A stretch of DNA of 64,000 nt from Pseudomonas koreensis (GCF_024169245.1 NZ_JALJWP010000001.1:1489501-1553500); one strand, 5' to 3'; positions 1 to 10,901 are shown, counted from the stretch's first letter. Numbers and translations: made by a program. Notes: a model not told the origin generated them from the letters alone.

Positions 1-102
1 ATGCTAACCTTCTCGTCACTTCAGCACAGTCGCGCCGCGACCCGATCTCGGGTTCAAGGAAGACGACTTCATCCACAGCCACGGAAATCGATCAGGTCAT
101 TC

Positions 103-1608
103 ATGAATAAATCAGCAGGCGTGCTCCTCGGAATTGTTGTTGCCATCGGCGCGATCAGCGCAGGCGGGGCCTGGTACACCGGAACCAAGATCGAAGGCGT
201 ACTGAACAACGCCGTGACCAACGCCAACAAAGAGCTGCAGACCGCCATGGCCGGCTCCAACGGCACGGCATCGCTGGAGCTGGTGTCGCTGGAACGCCAC
301 ACCTTCACCAGCACCGCGCACTATCGTCTCAAGGGCGAGGGCGAGATGTTCGGCGATGCGCCGGTCGAGCTGCTGTTTGTCGACCACATTGAACACGGCC
401 CGCTGCCTTTCTCGCGTCTGGTTTCGCTGAAATGGTTGCCGGTCATGGCCACCAGCAACTACGAGCTGGAAAAGAGCCCGTCCACGGAAAAATGGTTCGC
501 CGCCACCAACGGCGCCGCGCCGCTCAAGGGCGTGACCAACATCGGCTACGACGAATCGACCACCAGCACCCTCAACCTGGTGCCGTTCGAAACCGCCCTG
601 GATGAACAATCGAGCCTGAAGTTCTCCGGGCTGAGCATGGACATCGCCGCCAGCGCCCAGGCGCAGAAGGTCAAGGCCGACGGTTACATGGATAACCTGA
701 AACTGGTCACCGTGTCGGAAGAACAGGCGCCGGTGCAGATCGAGCTCAACGGCCTGACCCTGGCCAGCAACCTCGCCAAGAGCAGCTACGGCTACTACAC
801 CGGGGAAAACACCCTGGAAGTGACCAGCAGCAAAACCACCTTCGGCGCCAAGCCGATGGTGCTGGGGGTGAAGAACTTCGAAATGAAGAACCGCACCGAG
901 GAGAACGGCAGCAACGCCTCGGGCCGTGCCGATTACAAAATCGGCGAAGTGACGCTCAATGACAAGAAAGTCGGGTCGGCAGCCATGGCCATGAGCCTGA
1001 AGAACCTCGACATTCCGTCGACCATGTCGCTGATGCAGATCTACCAGACCAAATTGCAGCCATACGAAAAAGCCGCCGCCGAAGCCGCCGCTCAGGGGCT
1101 TCCGGCACCGGAGCTGAACCTGACCGAAGCGGAAAATGCTCAGGTCAAAGCCGATCTGCAAAAGCTGCTGGCCGCCGGCCCGCAACTGGCGCTGGAGAAC
1201 CTTTCGTTCACCACCGCCAACGGTGAAAGCCGCGCCAATCTGGTGATCGACCTGACCAAGCCGCAATCGATGGACCTGCCACCGGATCAACTCGGCAAGC
1301 AACTGATCGCGCTGCTCGACCTGAACATTCAGGTATCCAAGCCGATGCTGGTCGATCTGCTCAGCGTGCAGGCGCAACTCGATGGCCAGACTGACGCCAA
1401 AGCCATCGTCGACCAGTCCAAGGAAGCGGCGGACATGTTTGCCGGCATGGCGGTCGGCTCGCAATTGGCCGTCGTCGACGGCACCAACGTGGTGACCAAG
1501 CTGCATTACGCGGCCAATCAGGTCGAATTCAACGGCCAGAAAATGACCGTCGAGCAGTTCATCGGCTTCCTGATGAGCAAGTTCGCCGGCGTCACCCAAG
1601 TGCAATAA
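103..1608 (+). CDS. YdgA family protein (DUF945)
   Basis: A protein of 501 residues starting at the ATG at 103. The reading frame is open further upstream, but the residues before this ATG look like random coding and the hydrophobic N-terminus begins right after it. The N-terminus has a charged start and one membrane or signal segment at about residues 5-24; the rest is a soluble beta-rich domain. Length and the N-terminal pattern fit the YdgA/DUF945 family of envelope proteins, whose biochemical role is not established. It is followed by a rho-independent terminator at 1630-1666, so it is not co-transcribed with the pga genes. The family call rests on recognition of the pattern, and no catalytic residues are evident. 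Confidence 0.75.
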   Translation: MNKSAGVLLGIVVAIGAISAGGAWYTGTKIEGVLNNAVTNANKELQTAMAGSNGTASLELVSLERHTFTSTAHYRLKGEGEMFGDAPVELLFVDHIEHGPLPFSRLVSLKWLPVMATSNYELEKSPSTEKWFAATNGAAPLKGVTNIGYDESTTSTLNLVPFETALDEQSSLKFSGLSMDIAASAQAQKVKADGYMDNLKLVTVSEEQAPVQIELNGLTLASNLAKSSYGYYTGENTLEVTSSKTTFGAKPMVLGVKNFEMKNRTEENGSNASGRADYKIGEVTLNDKKVGSAAMAMSLKNLDIPSTMSLMQIYQTKLQPYEKAAAEAAAQGLPAPELNLTEAENAQVKADLQKLLAAGPQLALENLSFTTANGESRANLVIDLTKPQSMDLPPDQLGKQLIALLDLNIQVSKPMLVDLLSVQAQLDGQTDAKAIVDQSKEAADMFAGMAVGSQLAVVDGTNVVTKLHYAANQVEFNGQKMTVEQFIGFLMSKFAGVTQVQ

Positions 1609-1629
1609 ATCCACCGCGCGCCCTCCAGA

Positions 1630-1666
1630 CGCCCGGCCCCTGTGTGAACAGGCGCCGGGCGTTTTG
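1630..1666 (+). terminator. Rho-independent terminator after the ydgA-like gene
   Basis: An 8-bp stem (CGCCCGGC at 1630-1637 with GCCGGGCG at 1654-1661), extended inside by CCTG/CAGG, is followed by TTTTGCT. It separates the ydgA-like gene from pgaA. Confidence 0.8.
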
Positions 1667-1844
1667 CTGTCTGGAATCTGGCAGGTCCGGCCGATTCTGA
1701 ACAATTATTGCGCTGTGAAAATTCGACCTCGCTTGCGTGCAGACTGCCTCACCAAGCTTGGCCGAAGGCTGTTTCTGTCGGCCACCGTTACGAATGGGCA
1801 AGGAGGGCATTGCGACCCGGCTGGCCATGTAAGGATGCTGACAA

Positions 1845-4325
1845 ATGCCGCGTATTGATGGCCCTGTATTACATCGTGGTTTGCGCCCTTTGTTCCGATT
1901 CGCCCTCTGCAGCCAGTTGCTCTGGCCGCTGCTGGCGTTGGCCGACACACCCTATGATGAAATGGTCCGCGATGCCCGGGCCGGGCATTACACGCCGGCG
2001 TTGACGGTGCTGCGTCAGGTGCCGCCGGGTCAGGCCAGCGACGGCCAGATCAGCGATCACCTGCAAATCGCCAGTTGGGCCGGGCTCGATGCCGAAGTGG
2101 TCAAGGTCTATGAAACCCAGGGTCGCGACCGCATCCTGCCGGTTCAGGCGCTGACCGCCGCTGCGCGTGCCTACCGCAACCTCAAGCGCTGGGATCAGGC
2201 CACCCAGGTCTACAACAAGGCGCTGGCGCTGGAACCTGACAACGCCGACCTGCAACTGGGCCTCGCGCTGACTCAAGCCGATGCCGGCAAACCTGATCAG
2301 GCCGTCACCCGCGCCCAGGCGCTGGTCGCCGCCAAACCCGATGATCCGTCACGCCGCCTCGCCCTGGGCTACGCCCTCGGTCGCGCCGGCAAGCAGTACG
2401 ACGCACTTTTCGAATTCGATCAGGCCTTTATCCGCGCCGGCAACAAACCGGAGGTCGCCCGCGAATACGTAGTCGCGCTGCAAAAGGCCCGTCTGCCTGA
2501 ACCGGCGCTGCGTCTGGCCCGTCAGCGTCCCGGTCTGATTGATCCGGTGACCTTGCGCCGCCTCGAAGGCGATCTCGCCGCCGAACGCGTACGCCTCGCC
2601 GAACTGGCCACCCGCAGCGAACAGGAACGCTACGTCATTGCTGACCGCGCGCTCGCCGATTACGACAAACTCCTCGCGACCTGGACGCCTGACGCCACTG
2701 CCCATGACGACGTGACGCGCTGGCGCATCGACCGCATGGGCGCGCTCAAGGCGCGGGCGCGCACTGCCGACGTCATCGGCGAATATCAAAAGCTGCAGGC
2801 CGAGGGCGTGCAGATTCCGACCTATGCCCTGCGCTGGGTGGCAGCGTCTTATCTCGATCAGCGTGAGCCCGAGATTGCCACCGATCTGTATCGCCAAGTG
2901 CTTTCGGCGCCGGACGCCGATGTCGGTGATCGCCTCGAAGACACCACTGCGCTGTACTACTCGCTGCTGGAAAGCGACCGCGCCGACGAAGCGCGCAAGG
3001 TCGCTGAAGACGCGGCGAAAGCCCAGCGTCCGCGCGTCGAACTCAAGGGGCTGCCGATCGGCAACCCCAACGATGAGTGGATGGACGCCCAGCAACTCGC
3101 CGCCCAGGCCGGTACCTACGGTTCCGATCTGCCCCATGGTGAAGAGCGTTTGCAGACTCTGGTCGAACAGGCACCGGGCAACCTTGGCTTGCGTCTGGCC
3201 CAGGCCGATCTTTACCTCGCCCGCCAATGGCCGCGCCGCGCGGAGAACCAGCTCAAGGAAACCGAGGGCATGGCGCCGCGCGATGCCGGTCTGGAAGTTG
3301 CTCAGGCGCGCACCGCAATGGAATTGCAGGAGTGGCGGCAGAACGATGCGTTGGTTGACGACGTGGTCGCGCGCTATCCGGACAACCGTCAGGTGCAGCG
3401 TCTGGCCCGCGAGCGCGAAGTGCATGACATGGCCGAACTGCGCGTCGAAGCCTACGGCGGCAAGGCCAATGGTGGCGGCAGTGGCGATGCCGGTGCGGTC
3501 AGCGGCAGCCGTGATTTCGGCATCCAGAGCACTCTTTACAGCCCGCCGATCAACGAAGACTGGCGGGTGTTTGCCGGTGCCGGTTATGCCACCGGTGATT
3601 TCGCCGAAGGCACCGGCCACCATCGCTTCCAGCGGGTCGGCCTGGAACGGCGTACCCGTGACATGACCCTCGTAGCCGAAGTGTCGAATCACGATTACGG
3701 CTTCGGTGACAAACAGGGCGCGCGCCTGGCGATTGCCCGTGACATCAACGATCGCTGGCAGTACGGCGGCAGCCTCGAATACCTCTCGGCGGAAACGCCG
3801 CTGCGCGCACTCAACAGCGACATCAAGGCCAATGGCGGCAGCGCATTCCTGCGCTGGCGCGCCAACGAAAGCCGCGAGTGGCGCGTCTCGGTCAGCCCCT
3901 CGCACTTCAGCGATGGCAACAACCGTGTCGAAGCGTTGGTGACCGGACGCGAAGGTATCTACAGCGCGCCGAACATCCAGGTCGATGCCGGTCTGGAAGT
4001 CGGCACCAGCCACAACTCGAAATCCGATGACGTGCCGTACTTCAACCCCAAGTCCGACTTCAGCGTGATGCCGCTGGTCAACGTCAACCACGTCCTCTAC
4101 CACCGTTACGAGACTTCCTGGAGCCAGCAATTCCAGGCCGGCGCGGGCACTTACAGTCAGCGCGACCACGGCACCGGCGGCATGGCGTTACTCGGTTACG
4201 GCCAACGGTACGCCTGGAACGACGTGTTCGATGTGGGCGGCATGTTCAGTGTGATCAACCGGCCTTACGACGGTGATCGGGAAACTGATCTGCGTCTGCT
4301 TGTCGACCTCACTTTCCGCTTCTAG
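1845..4325 (+). CDS. pgaA: PgaA, outer-membrane porin for poly-beta-1,6-GlcNAc export
   Basis: An 826-residue precursor. A signal peptide runs to about residue 33 (LLALA before DTPYDE). Tetratricopeptide-like helical repeats fill the N-terminal half to about residue 520, and a C-terminal beta-barrel ends in FRF, typical of outer-membrane proteins. PgaA exports partially de-N-acetylated poly-beta-1,6-N-acetyl-D-glucosamine (PNAG), its TPR part binding PgaB. The start is the ATG at 1845, with AAGGA at 1831-1835. It is the first gene of pgaABCD, with 12 nt before pgaB. Domain order, length and operon context make the call secure. Confidence 0.93.
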   Translation: MPRIDGPVLHRGLRPLFRFALCSQLLWPLLALADTPYDEMVRDARAGHYTPALTVLRQVPPGQASDGQISDHLQIASWAGLDAEVVKVYETQGRDRILPVQALTAAARAYRNLKRWDQATQVYNKALALEPDNADLQLGLALTQADAGKPDQAVTRAQALVAAKPDDPSRRLALGYALGRAGKQYDALFEFDQAFIRAGNKPEVAREYVVALQKARLPEPALRLARQRPGLIDPVTLRRLEGDLAAERVRLAELATRSEQERYVIADRALADYDKLLATWTPDATAHDDVTRWRIDRMGALKARARTADVIGEYQKLQAEGVQIPTYALRWVAASYLDQREPEIATDLYRQVLSAPDADVGDRLEDTTALYYSLLESDRADEARKVAEDAAKAQRPRVELKGLPIGNPNDEWMDAQQLAAQAGTYGSDLPHGEERLQTLVEQAPGNLGLRLAQADLYLARQWPRRAENQLKETEGMAPRDAGLEVAQARTAMELQEWRQNDALVDDVVARYPDNRQVQRLAREREVHDMAELRVEAYGGKANGGGSGDAGAVSGSRDFGIQSTLYSPPINEDWRVFAGAGYATGDFAEGTGHHRFQRVGLERRTRDMTLVAEVSNHDYGFGDKQGARLAIARDINDRWQYGGSLEYLSAETPLRALNSDIKANGGSAFLRWRANESREWRVSVSPSHFSDGNNRVEALVTGREGIYSAPNIQVDAGLEVGTSHNSKSDDVPYFNPKSDFSVMPLVNVNHVLYHRYETSWSQQFQAGAGTYSQRDHGTGGMALLGYGQRYAWNDVFDVGGMFSVINRPYDGDRETDLRLLVDLTFRF

Positions 4326-4337
4326 AAGAGTTTGAAG

Positions 4338-6335
4338 ATGCCTTTTATCTCGCGTTTCATCCTTCTGCTGGGAGCGCTTCTGATCAGCGCCTGCGCCCAG
4401 CAAGCCCCGGCCTTCGCGCCGCCCTCCGAGCGCCCGGTCGCGGCCAGTGAACAAGCGTGGCCGAAAAACCACGTACTCGGCATCGCCTATCACGACGTTG
4501 AAGACCGTGATCCCGATCAGGCCGTGGTGGCAGTGCGCACCGAACGCATGATCGAGCAACTCGCCTGGCTGCGTGAAAACGGCTACAAACCGGTGACCGT
4601 CGACCAGATCATGGCCGCACGCAAGGGTGGCCCCGAGCTGCCGGCGAAAGCGGTGCTGCTCAGCTTCGACGACGGTTACGCCAGCTTCTATACCCGCGTG
4701 CTGCCAGTGTTGCGCGCCTACAACTGGCACGCCTTGCTGGCCCCGGTTGGCACCTGGATCGACACACCGCTGAATCAGCCGGTGGACTTTGCCGGCACGC
4801 CGCGCAAGCGTTCGGATTTTCTGACCTGGGAGCAGATACGCGAAATCTCCAGGTCCGGACTGGTGGAAATCGCCGCCCACACTGACGCCAACCACAAAGG
4901 CATCCTCGCCAACCCGCAGGGCAACCTGCAGCCGGCCGCCGCGACCCGGCGTTATGACCCGGTCACCAAGCGCTATGAATCCGAAGCCGATTTCCAGGCG
5001 CGCATTCGTACCGACGTGAAGACTATTTCCGAGAAGATCCGCCAGGTTACCGGTTACAAACCGCGGGTCTGGGTCTGGCCGTACGGCGCCGCTGACGGTA
5101 CATCGCTGACCGTGGTCGGCGAGGAGGGCTATGAAATGGCCCTGACCCTGGACGACGGCCTCGACACCCTCGATAACCTGATGAGCGGGCCGCGCTTTCT
5201 GGTCGCCTCCGATCCTGATGGCGAGCATTTCGCCAACAGCATCGTCTCGGTGCAGGCCGATGCGCCGATGCGCGTGGTGCACGTCGATCTCGACAACGTC
5301 TACGACCCGGACCCGGCGCAGCAGGACATCAACCTCGGCAAACTGGTGCAGCGCATGGCTGACCTGGGCGCCAGCACGGTGTTCCTGCAAGCCTTCGCCG
5401 ATCCCAAGGGCGATGGTCTGGTGCACTCGCTGTACTTCCCCAACCGCCACTTGCCGGTGCGCGCCGACCTGTTCGATCGCGTCGCCTGGCAACTGCGCAC
5501 CCGTGCCCATGTGAAGGTTTTTGCGTGGATGCCGGTGCTGAGTTTCGAACTCGATTCGAAGCTGCCGCGTGTAACCCGCTGGGACCCGAAAACCGCCACC
5601 ACCTCGGTCGATCCGAAACAGTACAAACGCCTGTCACCGTTCAATCCGGAAGTGCGACGGGTCATCGGTGAAATCTACGAAGACATGGCGCGCCTGACCT
5701 CGGTCGACGGTGTTATTTACCACGACGACGCCGTGCTGTCGGATTTCGAAGATGCCAGCCCGGATGCCTTGAAGGCCTACGTCGCCCAGGGGCTGCCGGG
5801 CTCGATTGCCGCGCTGCGCGACGACCCGGCAGCGATGCAACGCTGGACGCGCTTCAAGAGTCGTTACCTGATCGACTTCACCAACGAACTGACCGCCAAA
5901 GTCCGCGCAATCCGCGGCCCGCAGGTGCTGACCGCGCGCAACATCTTCGCCGAGCCGATGCTCAACCCTGAAAGCGAAGCGTGGTTCGCCCAGAACCTCG
6001 ATGACTTCCTCGCCACCTACGACTGGACGGCGCCGATGGCCATGCCGTTGATGGAAAAACAGACGCTGGCGGAGTCCGGTCGGTGGCTGGAAGAACTGGT
6101 CGCCACGGTGAAGAAACGTCCCGGCGCGCTCAACCGCACCGTGTTCGAATTGCAGGCGCGTGACTGGAACCAGAAGGATCAGGCCGATATCGATGCCGCG
6201 CAGCTGGCGGACTGGATGGGCCGGCTCAAGCGCCAGGGCGCGACCAGTTTCGGTTACTACCCGGACAACTTCCTCGACAACCTGCCGGACCTGAAAACCG
6301 TAAGGCCTGCACTCTCCAACAAATGGAATCCATAA
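4338..6335 (+). CDS. pgaB: PgaB, poly-beta-1,6-GlcNAc N-deacetylase lipoprotein
   Basis: A 665-residue outer-membrane lipoprotein that removes some N-acetyl groups from PNAG and hands the polymer to PgaA. The ATG at 4338 is preferred over an in-frame TTG at 4332 because AGAAGAG (4324-4330) lies 7 nt before the ATG but only 1 nt before the TTG. The lipobox LISAC gives lipidated Cys near residue 19. A NodB-type deacetylase domain follows, with the metal/catalytic set SFDDGY (Asp111, Asp112) and HTDANH (His181, His186). The C-terminal glycoside-hydrolase-like domain has the DLDNVYD and [10 protein letters not shown] motifs. All key residues look intact. Confidence 0.94.
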   Translation: MPFISRFILLLGALLISACAQQAPAFAPPSERPVAASEQAWPKNHVLGIAYHDVEDRDPDQAVVAVRTERMIEQLAWLRENGYKPVTVDQIMAARKGGPELPAKAVLLSFDDGYASFYTRVLPVLRAYNWHALLAPVGTWIDTPLNQPVDFAGTPRKRSDFLTWEQIREISRSGLVEIAAHTDANHKGILANPQGNLQPAAATRRYDPVTKRYESEADFQARIRTDVKTISEKIRQVTGYKPRVWVWPYGAADGTSLTVVGEEGYEMALTLDDGLDTLDNLMSGPRFLVASDPDGEHFANSIVSVQADAPMRVVHVDLDNVYDPDPAQQDINLGKLVQRMADLGASTVFLQAFADPKGDGLVHSLYFPNRHLPVRADLFDRVAWQLRTRAHVKVFAWMPVLSFELDSKLPRVTRWDPKTATTSVDPKQYKRLSPFNPEVRRVIGEIYEDMARLTSVDGVIYHDDAVLSDFEDASPDALKAYVAQGLPGSIAALRDDPAAMQRWTRFKSRYLIDFTNELTAKVRAIRGPQVLTARNIFAEPMLNPESEAWFAQNLDDFLATYDWTAPMAMPLMEKQTLAESGRWLEELVATVKKRPGALNRTVFELQARDWNQKDQADIDAAQLADWMGRLKRQGATSFGYYPDNFLDNLPDLKTVRPALSNKWNP

Positions 6336-6336
6336 C

Positions 6337-7692
6337 ATGCTGGATAGACTGTTAGCCCTGCTTGTTCTGGCGATTGTCCTTGGCGTTCCGCTTGGGCTGA
6401 TCTTCCTCGTGACCGGCCAGTTCCTGATGTCGTTCGTGTTCTTCTACCCGCTGTTCATGTCCGGGTTGTGGATCGCCGGCGGCCTGTATTTCTGGCTGCA
6501 CTGGGAGCGCCACTGGCCGTGGCAGGACGACACGCTGCCGCCGCCACTGGAAGGCGAGCCGCTGATCTCGATCCTGATTCCTTGCTACAACGAAGGCGAC
6601 AACGCTGCCGACACCATCCACGCGGCACTGGCGCAGCATTACCCGAACATCGAAGTCATCGCGATCAACGATGGCTCCAAGGACAACACTGCCGCTGTGC
6701 TCGATGCGCTGGCCAAGGAAGATCCTCGACTGCGGGTTCTGCATCTGGCGGAAAACCAGGGCAAGGCTGTAGCGCTGCGCATGGGCGCGATCGCTGCGCG
6801 CAGCGAGTATCTGGTGTGTATTGATGGCGACGCGTTGCTGGCGCCGAATACCGCAGCCTATCTGGTTGCGCCGATGCTGGATAACGCACGCCTTGGCGCG
6901 GTCACCGGCAACCCCCGTATCCGCACACGGTCGACCTTGATCGGGCGGGTGCAGGTTGGCGAGTTCTCTTCGATCATCGGCTTGATCAAACGCACGCAAC
7001 GGGTGTTCGGGCGCATCTTCACCGTCTCCGGTGTGATCGTCGCGTTCCGCCGCACCGCGCTGAACCGGGTCGGTTACTGGAGCCCGGACATGATCACCGA
7101 AGACATCGACATCAGCTGGAAGCTGCAACTCGATCACTGGAGCATCTTCTACGAACCGCGCGCGCTGTGCTGGATCCTCATGCCGGAGACCATCGGCGGT
7201 CTGTGGAAACAGCGTCTGCGTTGGGCTCAGGGCGGCGCCGAAGTGCTGTTCAAGAACATTCGCGGCATCTGGCAGTACCGCCATCGCTACCTGTGGCCGC
7301 TGTTGTTCGAATACTGCCTGTCCACCGGTTGGGCATTCACCTTCCTGCTGTCGGTGATTTTCTGGGGCATGGGCAAGTTCATGGTCATGCCGGACGCGAT
7401 TGCCGTGGATCACTTGATGCCGCCGGCCTTCACCGGTCTGTTGCTGGCGGTGGTCTGCCTGGTGCAGTTCGCGGTCAGCATCGTCATCGATCGGCGCTAT
7501 GAACCGGGTCTGGGCAAGACCATGTTCTGGGTGGTCTGGTACCCGCTGGTGTTCTGGCTCATCAGTCTGCTGACCACCCTGGTCAGTTTCCCCAAAGTGT
7601 TGTTCAGCCAACACAAGAAACGCGCGCGCTGGGTCAGTCCTGATCGGGGCATCCGACCGCTGGGCGACGATCAGGAGGAAGTCATCAAATGA
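6337..7692 (+). CDS. pgaC: PgaC, poly-beta-1,6-GlcNAc synthase (GT2)
   Basis: A 451-residue inner-membrane family 2 glycosyltransferase that polymerises N-acetylglucosamine from UDP-GlcNAc. Two membrane segments occupy about residues 1-55, then the GT-A catalytic domain carries [21 protein letters not shown] and the processive-synthase signature QRLRWAQGG. Further membrane helices form the C-terminal third. It begins 1 nt after the pgaB stop and overlaps pgaD by ATGA. In E. coli the PgaC-PgaD pair is switched on by cyclic di-GMP, and this window carries cyclic di-GMP enzymes at 15.8-20.3 kb; any direct link is inference. Confidence 0.95.
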   Translation: MLDRLLALLVLAIVLGVPLGLIFLVTGQFLMSFVFFYPLFMSGLWIAGGLYFWLHWERHWPWQDDTLPPPLEGEPLISILIPCYNEGDNAADTIHAALAQHYPNIEVIAINDGSKDNTAAVLDALAKEDPRLRVLHLAENQGKAVALRMGAIAARSEYLVCIDGDALLAPNTAAYLVAPMLDNARLGAVTGNPRIRTRSTLIGRVQVGEFSSIIGLIKRTQRVFGRIFTVSGVIVAFRRTALNRVGYWSPDMITEDIDISWKLQLDHWSIFYEPRALCWILMPETIGGLWKQRLRWAQGGAEVLFKNIRGIWQYRHRYLWPLLFEYCLSTGWAFTFLLSVIFWGMGKFMVMPDAIAVDHLMPPAFTGLLLAVVCLVQFAVSIVIDRRYEPGLGKTMFWVVWYPLVFWLISLLTTLVSFPKVLFSQHKKRARWVSPDRGIRPLGDDQEEVIK

Positions 7693-8210
7693 AAATTATC
7701 CGCACTCGCCAACGGCCCTTTCTGGTGGTGATCGACGTCATCCTCACGGTGATGGCCTGGGTCGGCCTGCTGTACCTGTTGGTGCGCGGCCTGTGGCCAT
7801 TGATCGAAACCACCGGCGGCCCGCGCGTCGAGCATTCGGCATTCGACGCGTTGGGCACCTTGCAGGTTTATCTGTGGGTGGCGGTGGTCAACGCCGTGAT
7901 CCTGATTGGTTGGGCCCGTTATCAGCAACGCAAGAGCCGCAGCTTCGCCCAGCGCCGATTGCCCTCGCCGGTGATTGGTGATGAAGGCCTGAGCAAAAGC
8001 TTCAAGCTCTGCGATGAGCGTTTCCAGAAACTGCGCACGCCTGGAGTGATGACCATCCACAACGATCAGGACGGCGACATCAGCCATGTGGAAACGCATT
8101 TCTGGCCGGTGCAGCAGCAGGCATTGCCCGCGCCGCTGGGGCAACAGCGGGTTATTTTTCTGCAGGCCGATGAAGATGACAATCGCGAGCCGGTGAACCG
8201 GCTGACGTGA
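7689..8210 (+). CDS. pgaD: PgaD, PNAG synthase accessory membrane protein
   Basis: A 173-residue protein, overlapping the end of pgaC by 4 nt (ATGA). Two membrane helices lie at about residues 11-37 and 56-78, followed by a basic cytoplasmic tail. PgaD partners PgaC in polymerisation and cyclic di-GMP control. PgaD sequences are weakly conserved, so the call rests on size, topology and position as last gene of the operon. The tail is longer than I would expect for E. coli PgaD and is Gln/Pro-rich near its end. A REP doublet follows directly at 8218. Confidence 0.85.
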   Translation: MKIIRTRQRPFLVVIDVILTVMAWVGLLYLLVRGLWPLIETTGGPRVEHSAFDALGTLQVYLWVAVVNAVILIGWARYQQRKSRSFAQRRLPSPVIGDEGLSKSFKLCDERFQKLRTPGVMTIHNDQDGDISHVETHFWPVQQQALPAPLGQQRVIFLQADEDDNREPVNRLT

Positions 8211-8217
8211 CCTCCAC

Positions 8218-8320
8218 TGTAGGAGCTGCCGAAGGCTGCGATCTTTTGATTTTGCTTATGTAAAAGCAAGATCAAGAGATCGCAGCCTCGTTGCACTCGT
8301 CAGCTCCTACGCAGCTCCTA
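8218..8320. repeat. REP doublet, family A (TGTAGGAGCTGCC type)
   Basis: Inverted pair: a TGTAGGAGCTGCC...GGCTGCGATC arm and a GATCGCAGCC...GTCAGCTCCTAC arm, joined by an AT-rich loop. A second partial copy of the end (GCAGCTCCTAC) follows at 8311-8320. It lies between convergent genes pgaD and the oxidoreductase. Confidence 0.85.
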
Positions 8321-8331
8321 CCGGACCGGTG

Positions 8332-9855
8332 TCAGGCCTGAATCAGCGTCCAGGCCTCTTTCATCCGCAGAGGTTGCTTCATTCGCTCGGCCAGCAGCGC
8401 CATCGCGCGTTGCTTGTCACACGCCACCGCCGCAACAACGATGCCGTCTTTTGCGAACAGACCAATGAACGGCGGCTTTTCCGGCTCGCCGTTGAACTCG
8501 ACCTCGTCCCATTCTGCAGCGTGACCGAGATAGTCGTAGTTCTTGCCGAAGTGGTACGTCCAGAAAAACGGCACATCCAGATAATGTTCCTCGCCACCGA
8601 GCATGTTGGCGGCGGCAATCCGCGCGTGTTGCTGGGCCAGGCGCCAGTGCTCGATACGGGTCGGCTGGCCGCTCAGCGGAAACGTGGCGATATCACCGAT
8701 GGCCCACAAGCCATCAGTGACGCGCATGCCGTCATCAACGCGTAAAGACTGATCATCTTCCTTGGACAGTGAGCCGAAGGCCTCGGTAGCCGGGTGCACG
8801 CCGACTCCGGCGAGAACCAGATCCGCCGCCAGACGCAGGCCATTGTCGAGCAGCACGCCCTCGACCTTGTCTTCGCCAAGGATCTGCGTGGCCTCATGTT
8901 CGCTGATGAACTTCACCCCGTGCTCTTCGTGCAACGCGCGAATCGCCTTGCCCACGGCGTCGCCGAATTGCTTGGCAAACGGGACGGCATGGCGGGCCAG
9001 GACGGTGACGTCGAGGCCGTACTCGCGCAGGGCTGACGCGCATTCGAGGGCGATGAAACTGTCGCCGATGATCACCGCGCGCTGGCCCGGTTGAGCGGCG
9101 TTGATGATCTGTTCTGCCTGGGATTTGGACCGCAGGACGAAAACGTTGGCCAGGTCAGCGCCGGGCAGCTTCAGCGGATTGGGCGCGCCACCCGTGGCAA
9201 GAACCGCGGCGTCGTAGCGCAGGATTGCGCCATTGTTCAAATGAAGGGTTTTGCCCGGAGCGTCGAGTGCGCTGACTTCGCTTTGCACGCGTTCGATGCG
9301 TTGCACTTGATAGAACGCCTCATCGCGCAGGGGCGGGACCTCTTTCGGCGACATCTCCCCGGCGAGCACAAATTTGCTCAACACCGTGCGGTCGTAGCCG
9401 GCATCCGGTTCGCCGTCGACCAGCACGATGCGCCCGCCAAAACCCTTCTCGCGCAGTGCCGCCGCGCAAGCCGTGCCTGCGGCGCCAGCGCCGACCACCA
9501 CGAACGTTCTTGGATCGTCGGCGGGCGGGGTGTGCGTATCGGGCAGGGGCTGGTCATCGACCCAGATATCTTCGCCGCGCAACTCCAGCGGATAGCGCTT
9601 GAGACTGTCCAGCGACGGCGGCTCGCACAGGCCACCGTCCTCGGCGCGGTACGCGGCTTTGTGCCAAGGGCAAATCAACCTTCCGTGACACAACGCACCT
9701 TCGGCCAGCGGCGCGCCAGCATGTGGACACAGGCCCTGAAACGCCCGCAACTCTCCGTTGGCACGCAGCAGGACGATCTTGCAGTCGCCGATTTCGACTT
9801 GCAGGCCACGGTCTTGCGGGACATCGGCGAAACGGGCAACACGGTGCAGGGACAT
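8332..9855 (-). CDS. Rieske-type ferredoxin / FAD-dependent NAD(P)H oxidoreductase
   Basis: A 507-residue protein. An N-terminal Rieske [2Fe-2S] domain (about residues 1-100) carries both ligand pairs, CPHAG and CPWHK. A pyridine-nucleotide-disulfide-type FAD domain begins with VVVGAGAAGTACA (about residue 118), and a second dinucleotide fold follows near VIIGDSFIALECA. This architecture matches AIFL/ferredoxin-reductase-like flavoproteins that pass electrons from NAD(P)H; the partner is unknown. I prefer the ATG at 9855 to the upstream one at 9876 because GAGGAAG sits just before it. It is divergent from the YbhB-type gene. Monocistronic, closed by a REP doublet. Confidence 0.88.
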   Translation of the reverse strand: MSLHRVARFADVPQDRGLQVEIGDCKIVLLRANGELRAFQGLCPHAGAPLAEGALCHGRLICPWHKAAYRAEDGGLCEPPSLDSLKRYPLELRGEDIWVDDQPLPDTHTPPADDPRTFVVVGAGAAGTACAAALREKGFGGRIVLVDGEPDAGYDRTVLSKFVLAGEMSPKEVPPLRDEAFYQVQRIERVQSEVSALDAPGKTLHLNNGAILRYDAAVLATGGAPNPLKLPGADLANVFVLRSKSQAEQIINAAQPGQRAVIIGDSFIALECASALREYGLDVTVLARHAVPFAKQFGDAVGKAIRALHEEHGVKFISEHEATQILGEDKVEGVLLDNGLRLAADLVLAGVGVHPATEAFGSLSKEDDQSLRVDDGMRVTDGLWAIGDIATFPLSGQPTRIEHWRLAQQHARIAAANMLGGEEHYLDVPFFWTYHFGKNYDYLGHAAEWDEVEFNGEPEKPPFIGLFAKDGIVVAAVACDKQRAMALLAERMKQPLRMKEAWTLIQA

Positions 9856-9993
9856 CTTCGGCTTCCTCGCAGGCATTTCTCTTGTGAGTTGAGGCCGCCG
9901 CGCGAGGTTCAGCCATTTGCTACTGCCAAGGCACGAACGGTACAGCTATAGTTGCGGGCCGACGACGGCCTCACTGCACAAGGTGCTCCCGGA

Positions 9994-10554
9994 ATGACCC
10001 GATTGACCTCTCTCAACCCATGGCTGGCGGCCATCGCCGTGACCCTTTGCGTGCAGTTCCCGGCGCAGGCCCAGGAGCGCTTCACCCTGAGCATTCCCGG
10101 CGTGTCGGATAACCGTCTGTTCACCTCGGCCGCTGCCAGCGACGCGCCTGGCTGCGGTGGCAAGAACCAGTCGCCAGCGCTGAGCTGGAACGCCGGCCCG
10201 GCTGGAACCCAGAGCTACGCCATCGTCATGCACGACCCGGACGGCCAGAAAGGCCTGGGCGTCGATCACTGGATTCACTACGGCATCAAATCCACCAGCC
10301 ACCAGATCGCGGCCGGCGTCGGCGCCAAATCCGCCCTCGAAGGGGTCGGCGGCACCAACAGCAAAGGCAACACCCATTACATGGGTCCATGCCCGCCAGT
10401 GGGCGACAGCGCGCACCACTACATCATCCAGATCTACGCCCTCGACCTCGCCCCGGACGTCCTGCCTGCCGGCCTGACCCGTGCCGAGCTGATGGAAAAA
10501 ATCAAAGGCCATGTGCTGCGCAACAGCAGCGCGGTGCGGCGTTATCACCGCTGA
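9994..10554 (+). CDS. YbhB/YbcL family Raf-kinase-inhibitor-like protein, secreted
   Basis: A 186-residue protein with a signal peptide (cleavage near AQA/QERFTL, about residue 27). The PEBP fold signature is present: SPALSWNAGPAGTQSYAIVMHDPD, then HWIHYGI and the Gly-rich GPCPPVGDSAHHYIIQIYALD. Bacterial members bind phosphorylated or phospholipid-like ligands, but their function is poorly defined. The start is the ATG at 9994; an upstream TTG would extend it with no signal-like sequence. Confidence 0.88.
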   Translation: MTRLTSLNPWLAAIAVTLCVQFPAQAQERFTLSIPGVSDNRLFTSAAASDAPGCGGKNQSPALSWNAGPAGTQSYAIVMHDPDGQKGLGVDHWIHYGIKSTSHQIAAGVGAKSALEGVGGTNSKGNTHYMGPCPPVGDSAHHYIIQIYALDLAPDVLPAGLTRAELMEKIKGHVLRNSSAVRRYHR

Positions 10555-10660
10555 GGCTCGGCCGCTCCCGGGCGGCTGATTGCCCTGAATCCCCAGCCAT
10601 TTGGCATTGCCCCGCGAAAACGCGCACTATCGAGCCATTGCCAATGCGCTGGAGGACACC

Positions 10661-10870
10661 GTGGCAGCAAAAATCGACCGCATCGCCCAGCTACTCAACT
10701 GCCCGGAGAAGGGCGAACAAATGCGGCGTGCAGTAACCGAGACACGTAAGGAATTTCTGCTGAATCAGCCGGAAGAAGACCTCGTTGAAGAAGACGAGGT
10801 GTTTGACGAGGTTGAGGAGGAGGGAGGTGGCGACGATGAATATGATGAGTTTGACTGGACGACGGAGTGA
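10661..10870 (+). CDS. Small acidic hypothetical protein
   Basis: 69 residues. The GTG start at 10661 is chosen because GGAGG (10651-10655) lies 5 nt upstream. The first 40 residues are amphipathic helix-like (KIDRIAQLLNCPEKGEQMRR); the last 30 are almost all Glu/Asp with Gly. No family recognised. An acidic tail of this kind is common in nucleoid-, ribosome- or partner-binding proteins, but nothing here decides between them. A strong bidirectional terminator follows. Confidence 0.6.
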   Translation: MAAKIDRIAQLLNCPEKGEQMRRAVTETRKEFLLNQPEEDLVEEDEVFDEVEEEGGGDDEYDEFDWTTE

Positions 10871-10901
10871 CGGCCTTCCAGCGATCTTGTCATCGCCAAC
10901 A